DNA of 64,000 bases, from assembly GCF_035046485.1 (NCBI RefSeq), contig NC_085137.1, positions 346,508,505 through 346,572,504 of the forward strand, read 5' to 3'. A program made the translations under genes and the position numbers. Source of the DNA: Aedes albopictus (taxonomy: Eukaryota > Arthropoda > Insecta > Diptera > Culicidae). The notes under the pieces are model-generated. The model was not told where the DNA came from. It did no database searches and worked only from the letters and a program-made list of their open reading frames with translations. Within the stretch, counting starts at the first letter, position 1; each line of letters opens with the position of its first letter. This document shows, one piece after another, positions 53,940 through 64,000 of this stretch.

Positions 53940-55188
53940 TCATCAATGGTATGGTGCCTATCGGCATCCCTATCAGGGAGGACACAGAGTGCTTCGAAAT
54001 GCGCGCAGGATTGCCAGGATGGCTTCCATGGTCAAATGGCAGCGCGAGTAGGACACTTCAAACAAAGGAAAGGTGGACCCATAGGTTGATTCCGAGGGTA
54101 GATAGTTGCATTAATAGGCGCCATTGGGAAGTAACATTCAACCTGACACAGGTCCTTTCAATACACATAAATAAAAAACAAAAAAAAAAAAGGTCCTTTC
54201 AGGTTGCTTTCGACAGTATCTACTCAGTTTCGGTCAGACGAATTCTCTCGAATGTCAGGTTTGTGCTGGTTTAGAGGAAACGATGGAACATGTTTTGTTC
54301 ATGTGCCCGCTTTTTCGCACAATGCGTGACCGCATGCGGGAAGGACGCACCTCCGTACAATCTTGTACGGAGGATGTATAGAGATGAGTTTGACTGGAAT
54401 GTCATTTCAACGGCTATCACCCACATCGTCTTGGAGCTACAGAGGAGGTGGCATGTGGACTCGGAGAATGGCTAGTTCAGATACGGTATAACAAGTGGTC
54501 CAAGGGTTCGGAGTCGGCTTCGTAGGTCATGCCGGGTCTCTGCGGTCAAAATAGACTCTTACAGCGATAAAGTGGCCGCGGAGAGAACGCCCTGGTAGCG
54601 TTGCTGTTGTGGCGTCAGTCTACTGGGTTGGATCCGAGCCCGCGGTTGGCAGGGGGTCCCCGATAAGGGTCGAGGCAGATGGAGACCCCATTGTCAGCAA
54701 CCTTCTGGTGCATCTGATAGGGCCTGAAGGGTAGTGATACCCTTGCCTTCAGCAGGTCACATCTGGTTGCACGTAGGCATCAGTTCTTGATGCCTGTAAA
54801 ACAGGTGGGCGCGGGCGTGTGGTTGACCCTGCCCGCCTTCCGAGGACAAAGGGAGTGGTGAGGACCACTCGGAAAACTGGCAAAGCGCCAGTATGCTATC
54901 ATGATAGACTCTTCAAAGTAAGTCATCGATGTTCATTGCTGCAGGCTACGCAGCTAACCTTGACGCGATTTGCACTAGTTCCTCTCTGAAGCAATATTGC
55001 ATTGCCTTCTTGGTGGTTCCAGAGAGACGAAGGGTTTGGCAACCATGGGAATGTGTTTAGTGGGTCAAGGAGAGAGTAGTCCAGGCTTTTACATTTGTTG
55101 TAGAAGACGGCCTTAACCCCACACTACCCGAACCTTCCGGTTCGGATGTCTGTTGAACAGATTTTCCCCCTATGGTTTAGATGAAAAA
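53940..55188 (+). pseudogene. LINE-D (R1-type) 3' end
   Basis: Plus-strand pieces read GMVPIGIPIREDTECFEM, then ERWTHRLIPRVDSCINRRHW, then EVTFNLTQVLS, then CQVCAGLEETMEHVLFMCP (C-x-x-C...H...C zinc-binding C-terminus), then YNLVRRMYRDEFDWNVIS and ITHIVLELQRRWHVDSENG before a stop at about 54475. The R-W-T-x-R-L-I-P and C-terminal CCHC pattern is typical of R1-clade LINEs. The 3' untranslated part runs to an A-run near 55183, where it abuts LINE-B in opposite orientation. A 30-base poly(A)-rich insert at 54161-54190 breaks the frame. Confidence 0.75.
54161..54190 (+). mobile_element. 30-bp A-rich retroinsertion with 11-bp duplication
   Basis: AGGTCCTTTCA occurs at 54150-54160 and again at 54191-54201. 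Between them lies ATACACATAAATAAAAAACA plus an A-run. This is what a severely 5'-truncated poly(A)-tailed insertion would leave. Confidence 0.8.
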
Positions 55189-56445
55189 ACGGATTGCCCG
55201 GCACGGAATCCTGATTGCTGTCGTCGGAGAGTTGCGTCAATCTTCTTCCGTATATCCGGTTAAGGCTCACTTTGCAGAGGACTTATGGTGCCATTATTAA
55301 GACGCCCCGCATACAGTCTGCCGGAAACATTGCGGTTTTCCATATGTTGCAGAATAATTGTTGCAGCAGTTGTGCAGATACTATGAAGTCATCTTTGAGC
55401 ATCTCGGCTAATATGTGATTGACCCTGGGCACTGTTCGATTTCATGATGTAGATGGTTATTTCTATCTCCTGCAATGATGGAGCTTCGGTGTTGACACGG
55501 GTAATGCTGAGGTGTTGATGGCGTGAGGTTTCGAACCAGCGAAGAAGTGGTCGAACCAGCGTTTCAACTGATCCGCCGGGTCAGTCAATAAATGTCCAGG
55601 CGTGTCGTTCACAGGTATCGTTGTATGCAACTTAGTCCCACTAATGCGACGTAAGACATTGAGGAGAAAAAGAATGTCGACGGTATTTGCAGTTTTCTCG
55701 CCTTCATGGGCTTGGGAGTCCGTCCATAAGCTAGGGAGTCCGTATTCATGAGAGTTTCACTTCTTTATCGACAGCCGAATAGTGCTGACGGGCTATGGCT
55801 TTGGCTACTCCCTTTTTTGCTCGCAGTATCACGGCTTTGGCGTTCCTTCGCTCCTCTATCTTCTCCAAGATGCCATCTGTGATAAACTGGTTTCTCTGGG
55901 TGTGTGCTTCATCCAAATTATTCTCGCCGGGGACGATGGCGCGCCATTGATCTTCTATGTTTTCACATTTCGGAATATCCGCAGCGCAGATATGGCCAAG
56001 TGTCTAGACGAAGGACACCGCAGCGTCTTCCAGTCGGTGTGTGTTGATTTTCTTCTCTTGTCAATGCATCTTAGCGACGCGCAGCTTGATATCAGCTTTT
56101 GGAATGTTATCTACGACAGCAATCAGCTGACTGTAATAGTTCTCTTTGTCTTGCATTTTGGAAGCTTTATCGATTGGCGCGTAGCATTGTATCATAAATA
56201 GTAAGGTTTCGAACCCGAGTTCTGCATCTGGCCAAAATTATCCTCTCATTAATGCGTTCCCACTTCATGAGCACAGCGTGTCCGTGAGCGCTGAGGTTTC
56301 CATCATGGTGACGAGGAGCGTATTTGCCTCGTAGGCTAGGGTTAATACATTCCAAGTTCCAATTCTTGTTCGTTGCTTCGCGCTTAAGGTGATACGGGAC
56401 GCCGAGTTACTTTTCCTAACTTCCCTCTCTTTCTAACGGCAGCCT
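55189..56445 (-). pseudogene. LINE-B, heavily decayed minus-strand copy
   Basis: Minus-strand pieces are ERINERIILARCRTRVRNLT (endonuclease region) at about 56260-56180, then DPADQLKRWFDHFF near 55590, then EMLKDDFIVSAQLLQQLFCN, then IWKTAMFPADCMRGVLI, then a QSGFRAGxS-like motif near 55215. The order matches the family seen at 15863-16530. Frameshifts and stops are pervasive. Long plus-strand frames such as 55782-56201 are shadows. Confidence 0.75.
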
Positions 56446-56450
56446 ATCTA

Positions 56451-57375
56451 TTGCACCCATAAACAAATAGAAAAGGTTCATAGAAAATCAAAAAGCGCTC
56501 CATAAAGAATGAACATATGTTCCATGAAAATGTGCAATGTTATCCATAATTAATGGAAAACGTTCCATACTTAATTAAAAATGTACCGCTAAAACATGAA
56601 ATTTTCTCATTAAAAGTGCAATTTTGCACCAATAAACAGTACTGAAATGCTCCATAATCAAATACAAATGCTCCATAGAAAAATGCAAATGCTCCATAAA
56701 CAGTAAAATTGTACCCATAGAAAATCAAATATTGCTCCATAGAAAAATTAAATTGCACCACAAAAAATTGAAATTGCACCATAGAAAAAAGAAAATTGCT
56801 CCAAAAGTATTATCAAACTGCACCATAGAAAATATGAATTGCTCCATGAAAAACTAAAAATCCTCCATAGATAGCATATTCTTATAATTTAATTCGACAG
56901 GGCTGAATTACTTTACATAGCACTGCTTTAGTGGTGCCAATGTTTAAAGGTATGCAGAATTTTCAATTTTTTATGGAGCAAATTGTATTTTATGTGGTGC
57001 AGTTTGATAATACTTATGGAACGTTTTCAATTATTTATGTGTAACATTGCACATTCTCATGGAACATATTGCGCATTTCCCACCCCACTGGACCCCTTTC
57101 GCAGTTAGTATAAGTGCGGGATCGTGAATAAAACTGCGATTTTGCATCGAATCGTGTCGGTGTCTTCTGCGCACTTATGCATTACAAAGTGCTGAATAAG
57201 TGCGCAGAAGACATCGAAACTATTCGATGCAAAATCGCAGTTTTATTCACAATCCCGCACTTATACTAACTGCGAAAGGGGTCCAGTTGGGTGGGAACTG
57301 CGCAATATGTTCATTCTTTATGGAGCGCTTTTTGATTTTCTATGGAGCATTTGAAATTTGTTATGGTTGCAATAA
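56451..57375. mobile_element. Composite foldback 2 with GCTCCATAGAAAA minisatellite arms
   Basis: The left end (TTGCACCCATAAACAAA, then AAAATCAAAAAGCGCTCCAT, then AAAGAATGAACATAT) is mirrored at 57302-57372. Between lie units such as TTGCTCCATAGAAAAAT and TTGCACCATAGAAAA on the left (56640-56880), the inverse words (TTTATGGAGCAAATTG, TATGTGGTGCAGTTTG) at 56970-57065, and the palindrome at 57070-57300. Non-coding. It is inserted next to decayed LINE-B. Confidence 0.75.
57070..57300. repeat. Palindromic core of composite foldback 2
   Basis: CCACCCCACTGGACCCCTTT, CGCAGTTAGTATAAGTGCGG, GAATAAAACTGCGATTTTGC and GTGTCTTCTGCGCACTTAT are all mirrored on the right side. The word order parallels the palindrome at 45011-45252. 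Confidence 0.85.
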
Positions 57376-57950
57376 CCTTCTGCCCTTTCTAACAGTTTGC
57401 TTCGCGATTTTGAAGATGGTAATCTCACTTTATATCGCACAAAATAGGCTGAAAATCAATCAGCATATGCACTGCAAGTGAGCATACAAAATTAGAAGTT
57501 TTTGTTACATAATATGAAGTAGAATCTGATATTACCATCTTAGTAGCAACAGAGCAATGGTGGATATTTCTCTGATCGTCCCGTTCGCCCTTAAAGCCGT
57601 TGATTTAATTTCTCTAAGAAAAATGTAACGTAGCTGCGGTATAAATAACACAAGTTTACAGCATTTTTTGAACTCGATAAGCTGATGATCATTTTTGGTG
57701 TAGAATCATGCTCTGAGTGTGAAAACGCGGAGGAAGGTTGCGCGACTTTCCATACAAGGTTGATGATGAGAAATCGTTTTTAGTTCTATTTTTAAGCAAA
57801 GTTGCTCACTTCATTCATCTCATTCTCTCAATGCTCCGTTAGAGCTTATTTTTTACTGTAACTCTGCTACATGTGATAGATCAAATGAACGTTGAGAAAG
57901 ATTTTTTAAATTGTTTTTTTTTCTTATTAAAAAATACATTTCTTCATGTA
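57376..57950. other. Non-coding stretch
   Basis: No gene or element termini are recognised. Confidence 0.5.
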
Positions 57951-58142
57951 GGGGAAATTACATATTCTCGGCCGTTTTGTTCTCTTCGTCTTGGGGGGTT
58001 CGTTGAACCCTATTGAACTCAGAGTTGGCCTCAAATCCTTCCCAACTAAGCTGAACGATATGGCAAAATTTCAGGCAATTTGGTTGACAAAAATCCCCAA
58101 TGACGAAGAGAACAAACCTGCCGATAATACCCATTGTCACCC
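57951..58142. mobile_element. 192-bp TA-flanked MITE
   Basis: Left TA|GGGGAAATTACATATTCTCG is loosely mirrored by the right end, which read inverted is TA|GGGTGACAATGGGTATTATC. The subterminal GTTTTGTTCTCTTCGTC is perfectly mirrored by GACGAAGAGAACAAAC. TA flanks are at 57949-57950 and 58143-58144. Confidence 0.7.
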
Positions 58143-58224
58143 TATTATTGGAAATTTTGCTTAAATTGAAGGAGTTCGTCCCTTAAACTCGACAACATTG
58201 TTTTTTTCCTTTTTTTTGTCTGTA

Positions 58225-58388
58225 TTACGACATTTTTAACCCTAGGCTAGTTCATCTCGGGACCCACGTTTTTACTTCCCTTCCGAAGGAAGAACCCACA
58301 TTTTTGTGAGTATGTCGGGAGTGGGATTCGATCCCAGGTCCTCGGCGTGATAGTCAAGTGTTCTAACCACCACACCAGGTCCGCTCCA
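58225..58388 (-). mobile_element. tRNA-derived SINE, Feilai-like
   Basis: On the minus strand a tRNA-like head reads ACCTGGTGTGGTGGTTAGAA (A-box TGGTGGTTAGA), then GGGATCGAATCCCACTCC (B box), then GTGGGTTCTTCCTTCGGAAG, then CGAGATGAACTAGCCTAGGG, then TTAAAAATGTCG. The tail matches the fragment at 29775-29830. Feilai is the abundant Aedes SINE with this type of tail; the assignment is from memory. Confidence 0.75.
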
Positions 58389-60635
58389 CAAACAATATTG
58401 TGAATTTATCAATCTGACGCAAAACCTGCATTCAGAAGATCGAAATGTGTTATATTCAGCTTTTAATTTCTGAAAAAGATTTAGAATTAGTTGAACAAAA
58501 CGCAAGATTTTTGAATTTTATTGAATCCCATATTTAAAAAAATGTAATATTCGGTATTAAACTTAAACTCAAAAACTGTTCTACTTAAAAAATTTTGAAG
58601 CGCGGTTTCAAAATCAGCACTAAATTGTGCTTAAAAAACTGGTCGTTGACAGAAGTTCACGACTTTCGTTTTATTTTGTAAACTAGTGTAATCAGCAATC
58701 AACTTTAAGTAGAATGATACCAGAAATCATTTCTCAGATGATATGAGTGGTACATGTTGTCATCTACAGAGTAGGTACTTGTTTCAAAAGCAAGATGTTT
58801 ACTTCGCTATTAGGGGAAAAGGAAACATAAAAACCACTTTCTTTCCCTACTGAGGTTGGTCATGTAGAAAATCATTGTTGATTATGCGTATGCTTACGGT
58901 ACTTGATGGTGTGTCGTCTCCTATCCAATGACCATGCCTACCCAATAGCGACCATTGCATTGCTTCCTGTTCACCCTTTTCTCATTCTGTTTCAAAGGGC
59001 TGAAAGGGCCATATACTAAACGCAATGCGATTACATATCGGCAAGAATAGAATCCAGATTAGATTATGTCACGCTGGCTGAATGCAGGAAGTCCGGTACA
59101 GAAACACGTTGCAGGGGATAATGAATGGGATTAAGTTTGACGGAGAGATATCATTAGGAAGGTTGTTTTGCCCGAGAAAATGGGTCAACTTACTGATGGT
59201 GGAGATTGTCCCAGCTGATAGGTTTGTATATTTATAAGAGGGGCTTTAGCTGAGCTCTTGTATAATCGATAAAAGGGTAGACATGAAAATAAAGATGAAT
59301 ATTAGCATTCTCATACATGCTAAATGGATTTACTTAAAGCTAAGTCATAAATTTAGTAACTTAGAAAATTCAGTTACTCGTAACAGCTTCCATTTTCAAC
59401 GAAGCATGATAAAGAGTACAAATGTAGGGTTTCGTTATTTACAGCGAAAGAGAAGATAACAATCACCTACCAACTCGAATACCTTCCACCATTCAGATAC
59501 TGAACTGGTGTGACTTTTTGCCTAGATATAACATAGTTTGTGGTATTTTTGGAACGCAGAGCAACAGAATTCCAGCAAACGGAACACGTTCGTTTACCGG
59601 TCTTTTCTCCCGGTTCCGACATTGGGGACATTGCGGAGAGTAGATTTAGGGTTGTGTATAATTAAGTTTCCTAACCGCAAACGAACAAACAGTTTTCCAT
59701 GACTCCTACTCAGGTACAACTGGGCCCTTGTTGTCGTAGGAGGATCGAAGCACAATAGGTAGATTACTTGGCATTCTCATGTGTCGTTTGGGAATGTATT
59801 GGTAGATTGTGGAAATGCTGATCGTATCTGTTTTTTTTATGTGTAAGTTTAGATTGAAGAAAAAATTAATAATACTAATAAAAGTTGGTTTCTATGTTCG
59901 CTTTACAAGGCACAAGTTTGTCAAAGTTATTCAAATTTGTTCTGAATCTTTTTAAAAGTTAATCAACTAATTCATGTATTATGCTACATGTGAAGCCACA
60001 ATTTCAAAGCAATATAAAATATTTTCTCGTTTTTCATCACGATTGCAATAGACAAGGCACCTACATTACGTGCCGTATTTGTGCATATTCTCCTCTCCAG
60101 AGTGAACCCCAAAACAAAAAGTCCCCTCAACTGAGGGCTTACAGTCTGGGAGAAAAGTTATTTTCCTCGGTGGAAAAATCTCACAATCCTTCCCGCCGTC
60201 TGTGGGAAGCCTTCCACAATTGCCGTACAGTTGGGGGAAAGGTGCGAAATCCATGGCTTCTGTTTACCGTAAGCTGGGTGTTTTCACTGTTGCTTTCGAC
60301 ACCGCCCACCCTCCCTTTATTGTCAGTCAAACTTAATAAGACGTTAAAATGTGAATTTATGCGAACCCTGTGGGATGAGATGACGGGAAAAGTTTTCCAC
60401 GACTCGACCGGACGGAGTAAGTGTTGAACCCTATTTCGTTGGTGTTGCAACGATAACGTATGTATGTGGGAGGGAATTTGTTCATGACGTGTTGAAGAGG
60501 GCTGCAGAATAAATTAAACGTTTGCTACTCAGATCTCTTGATACTTGTTCTGAGCTTTCTAATTGTAACGTTCAATTACATTTATTCGTTATGAACGAAC
60601 TTTAATGATGATACGATGGCATTTTTAAATTTGCT
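58389..60635. other. Non-coding intronic stretch
   Basis: No exon, RNA or complete transposon is recognised. A plus-strand frame of 148 codons at 59981-60427 has no domain I know, and overlapping minus-strand frames of similar length suggest chance in a GC-richer patch. Confidence 0.5.
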
Positions 60636-60930
60636 GCAGGAAGGAGCCCGGCAGAACGTGGAAAGTTGCAAGCAGAAGCGGAAACGTAGAGCCGTCTCTT
60701 GACAAAAAGCGCTCCCAGAATCTCTACGATTCCCTCAACGGTGTCGTGCTGAAATCTGCAGGATTAAGATAGACGTGAGGTGATTGAAAGGTGGAAGCAG
60801 CACTTCGATGAGCACCTGAATCGTGTAAAGAGTGCAAACTCTAGATTCCCAAGACAACAGAGAAACGGCTACGTCAGTGCAGTGCGCGATAGCAAGAAGT
60901 TTGGGAGCCTCACTAACTATATGACGGTAG
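60636..60930 (+). pseudogene. LINE-A linker fragment
   Basis: AGCCCGGCAGAACGTGGAAA through CAAGCAGAAGCGG matches the TRQNVERYKQKR region of LINE-A. It is followed after deletions by EVIERWKQHFDEHLNRV and NGYVSAV-like pieces. It is short and frameshifted. Confidence 0.75.
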
Positions 60931-63085
60931 CTGGAAGACTGCTAACAAAGATAATATTGAACAAAGAACCAGGAAAACACCGGCGACTCTGAGGCGTAGA
61001 CATAGCACAAAGAAGCCCAGTAACAAGTAACGATACGTGCAAAAATGGTCATTTCGACTACATCATTTCAAAATGCTTTAGAAATCAATTTAGAATTTTA
61101 CCAATCAGGACGTCCCACTAGAAAGAAGAGAATGATATCGATGAAAAGAAAGAAAACTCTCCCATTCAAAAGCTTTATTGACATTAACCAGACGGCTTCA
61201 GTCTACTCAACCAGCTTAACGTGATAGAACTTCACGTTAAACTGTGTCACTTCAAGCCTAAAACGGTGATTCTAATTTTGATCGATGGAACATCAGGGTA
61301 AATTGATTTTAAAACGTCAGACTTGCACAAACTCGTTTGATACAGAGAGCTTTGAAGGGTGATGGATTGATAATAAGCCCGAACCCCCCGTTCTGGCAGA
61401 CAAGATAGCAGCCTCATTGTATCCCCGTACCCTCCATCCATGCGACATGGGTGTGCTACATATGTAGGTATGTCTTTGAAAAGAGGTTGAAGAACCACAC
61501 GACGACCTCATTCTCATCCACACACACAACATGAAGCAACCGATCCGCAGCCAGCGTACGTGGCGGATTAGGTGGGTTAGTTCAAGTTTTACCCAAGTGT
61601 GAAGCAGATTGATCAACGGCACGGCGGCACCCACCCACCCAAAACCATAATAAAGTATTTTACGATACCAACTTTTGACACAGTAACTTTCCTCCTGCTG
61701 CGGCGTCTTGTAACGTCCCAGAGAACCAATTCACCGAAGCCATTAATTAAAGTTTCGCTTGCTCACTCGATGATTCTTGCCAAGTTTGTGGCGAGTGTCC
61801 CGAGTGGGATATGTCAATCAAACTGGAATGAAAATTCGATATTACGATCCAGTTCACTGTGAACCTCTTTAGATGCTCCTTGGAAGTGTATGTAGTCTAA
61901 ACATGCTCATGAGCAATACCTTAGATTCTTAACACCTCCAGCGACATGGTATGTATAACAAGCGTGCATTTTTCATGGTGCGTATACTCATTATACGACA
62001 TTTCCCGGGTTAAGCTCAATAGCAGTTTCCGCGAGGTTCATGCAAAATGGAACATTTATTTAATTAGGAATTCAGGGGCATCATTGATAAATCTGAAGTT
62101 CACTAGTTGATCTAAATACTCAGACGGTCAGTTAAAATGAGCTTAAAACTTCCTAGAACATAGTTGTATGAATGCGTTTAGATCTGAAGTTATAGTATAA
62201 GCAATGCAGCCTTGAAAGAGTTTCCGAAACGCAACGATTTTGTTCTTCTCGCCTGTTCAGGATTTCCGGTGAACTAATCCGTTGCCAATATGCGGACTGT
62301 GGAGGTACAAAACGGGATGGAATAAGTTTTGGTTGCTAACTTATCCGGAACGGTCATATGCTTGACTATGCGCCTTCTGTATATGTACAACATCCTATCG
62401 GATGGATGAGGTCGGGCGTCGATGTCGACGGTGCTGGTGCTGAAAAGTAGTCGGGTATTGAAACTAATTAATCACTATCGACGTCCAACCGGCTCGGTGG
62501 CGGCGGTGGCGGACACCGACAACAACGACCCGAAGCTTCGAAGGAATTTTATTATGAAGCAGAGAATGTGTAGTGGGAGGACGTGATACTGTGCGCCCCT
62601 TGACCCATCCCTGGCGACGATGACGACGACGACGATAGCTTCACGTTCATCCGTTCGTTCACGGATTGGCAGTCAAGACACCAAAGATTGATTTCCATAC
62701 AAACTAATAAATTTTATTTGATTTGAAATCCATTTGGAAATTTCTCCACGTCAGATGATGGAGCAATTTTACGGAGTGAAGTTTATGGTTCAACGGATGG
62801 GTTGGGAAAATCAATAAACGAGCCCAAAACGATTTAAACTGACTGAGGAATGTGCTTTTTACTGCTCGATATAAATTCGAAATGATTTGTTCAGGGAAAT
62901 GGGGTTTGGCACGTAATTTAAATTTGAGCGAATTAGGATGTAAATATTCTCGAAGTGCTATTTCTATGATTAGCAAAATAGACGGAAATGGTTTTTAGCG
63001 ACGAAGCCTAGAAGAAATTTAAATTCCAAGTTTCATTGTATGCTTGCATAGAAAAGATATGGGAAAGAAGTGAAAAAATCAGGAA
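60931..63085. other. Non-coding intronic stretch
   Basis: No gene is recognised. 62400-62650 is GC-rich with GGCGGCGGTGGCGG and GACGATGACGACGACGACGA runs and could be regulatory, but nothing supports that beyond composition. Confidence 0.5.
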
Positions 63086-63089
63086 CTGC

Positions 63090-64000
63090 TAAAGGGATTT
63101 CTCCAGGAATTCCTCCACGAACTTTGCTTAGGATTCCTCTAGGATTTCTCCAAGAGTTCTTCTTGCAATTTCTTCAGCACTTTGTCCTGGAATTTCTTCA
63201 GAAACTCCTCTTGGGATTCCCTCTGGAATTCCTCCTGGGATTTCTTCAGAAATTCTTCGTGGAATTCCTCTAGAGATTCCTCAAGGGATTCCTCCAGAAT
63301 TACCTTTCAGGGGTCCTCTAAGAATTATTCCAGGGATTCCTTCGAGCCTTCCTGTAGGGATTCCCCCAGGAACTCCTTAAAAGATTACTCCAGGAATTCC
63401 TTTAGAGATTCTTCCAAAATTCCTTTAGAGATTCCTCCAGAATTCCTTTAGAGATTCCTCTAGGAATTCCTCCAGAGATTCCTCCAGGAGTTCCTCTAGA
63501 GATTTCTCCAGGAATTCCTACAGGCATTCCGCAAGGTATCCCTCCTTGAATACCTCCAGTAATTCCTTCAGGAATTCCTCCATGAATTCTTCCAGCAATT
63601 CCTCTAGAAATTCATCCAGAGATTCTTCCTGGAATTGCTCCAGTGATTCTTCAAGGTGTTCCTCTCGGAATCCCTCGAGGATTTCATCAGGGATTTCTTA
63701 GTCTGTCTGTGCGAGATAATCGAAGATGGTGTAATAAATAAATAATAGGTTCCTCCAGAGATTCCTCCAGGGATTCTTTCAGGATTTCCTCCAAGGATTT
63801 CTTCAGGAACTGCTACAGGGATTCCTTCAGGAGTTCCTCCTAAACTCTTCTAAGGATTCCTTCAGGATTTATCCAAGAGTTCTTTCTGCGATTCCTTCAG
63901 TACTTTCTCCAAAAGTTCCTCCAGAAATCCCTCCGGCAGTTCTTCCAGGGGTTCCTCTAAGAATGACTCCAGGGATTCCTTCGAGAATTTCTGCAGGGAT
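63090..64000. repeat. GGAATTCCTCC minisatellite, continuing past the window end
   Basis: Units such as AGGAATTCCTC, AGAGATTCCTCC and AGGGATTCCTTC recur every 12-15 bases for 0.9 kb. An unrelated 50-base patch lies at 63700-63750 (GTGCGAGATAATCGAAGATG). It is the same family as the core of the foldback at 37782-41820, in a single orientation. Open frames are artefacts of the unit length. Confidence 0.85.

Noticed and set aside
55782..56201. 139-codon plus-strand frame with hydrophobic stretches
   Set aside because: It is antisense to decayed LINE-B, which reads ERINERIILARCRTRVRNLT on the minus strand.
59981..60427. 148-codon open frame on the plus strand
   Set aside because: No recognisable domain, overlapping minus-strand frames of similar size, and no splice or start context; it looks like chance in a GC-richer patch.

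Overview
The window looks like deep intronic DNA from a culicine mosquito, most probably Aedes (aegypti or albopictus not resolved). The reasons are AT-rich sequence packed with nested transposon debris, tRNA-derived SINEs with Feilai-like tails, arrays of the short GGAATTYC-type minisatellite, and Dipteran-type Dscam exons. No bacterial, viral or CRISPR content was seen, and no canonical tRNA or rRNA gene.

The only host protein-coding sequence I can support lies on the minus strand at 21356-25450. Four exons of a Dscam-family cell adhesion receptor, best matching Dscam2, are present in transcription order: the second half of Ig5 (25450-25299), Ig6 (25227-24955), and two consecutive Ig7-type exons (22136-21849 and 21640-21356). 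Both Ig7 exons begin with the same V-P-P linker, have the same phase (1/1) and nearly equal length (96 and 95 codons), as expected of the mutually exclusive Ig7 pair known in Drosophila Dscam2 (exons 10A/10B). The 208-nt intron between them contains no AG dinucleotide except the acceptor itself. It also carries a TACTAAT branch-point match only 18 nt from the donor, followed by a 28-nt pure pyrimidine run. This arrangement could by itself forbid joining the two exons and is the most interesting signal in the window. Flanking Dscam2 exons were not found, so 1-21355 and 25451-64000 are probably parts of very long introns.

The rest is mobile and repetitive DNA. 1-15.2 kb: foldback elements, small TA- or TTAA-flanked MITEs, a 70-bp minisatellite and a SINE. 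15.2-19.65 kb: a minus-strand RTE-like LINE (called LINE-A here) split by a second LINE (LINE-B), itself split by a 2.5-kb TA-flanked inverted-repeat element containing a 741-bp tandem duplication. 22.6-34.5 kb: short-unit minisatellite arrays with homologous higher-order blocks. 37.8-41.8 kb: a 4-kb TTAA-flanked giant foldback. 42.4-53.05 kb: LINE-A copies with intact-looking endonuclease motifs and a dead reverse transcriptase, interrupted by a 6.35-kb insertion with a perfect 20-bp target duplication. 53.9-57.4 kb: an R1-type LINE 3' end, a decayed LINE-B and a second composite foldback. 57.9-64 kb: small MITEs, a SINE and another GGAATTYC array.

Element names LINE-A to LINE-D are labels for this report. 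Clade assignments are from remembered motif patterns, not from a search.
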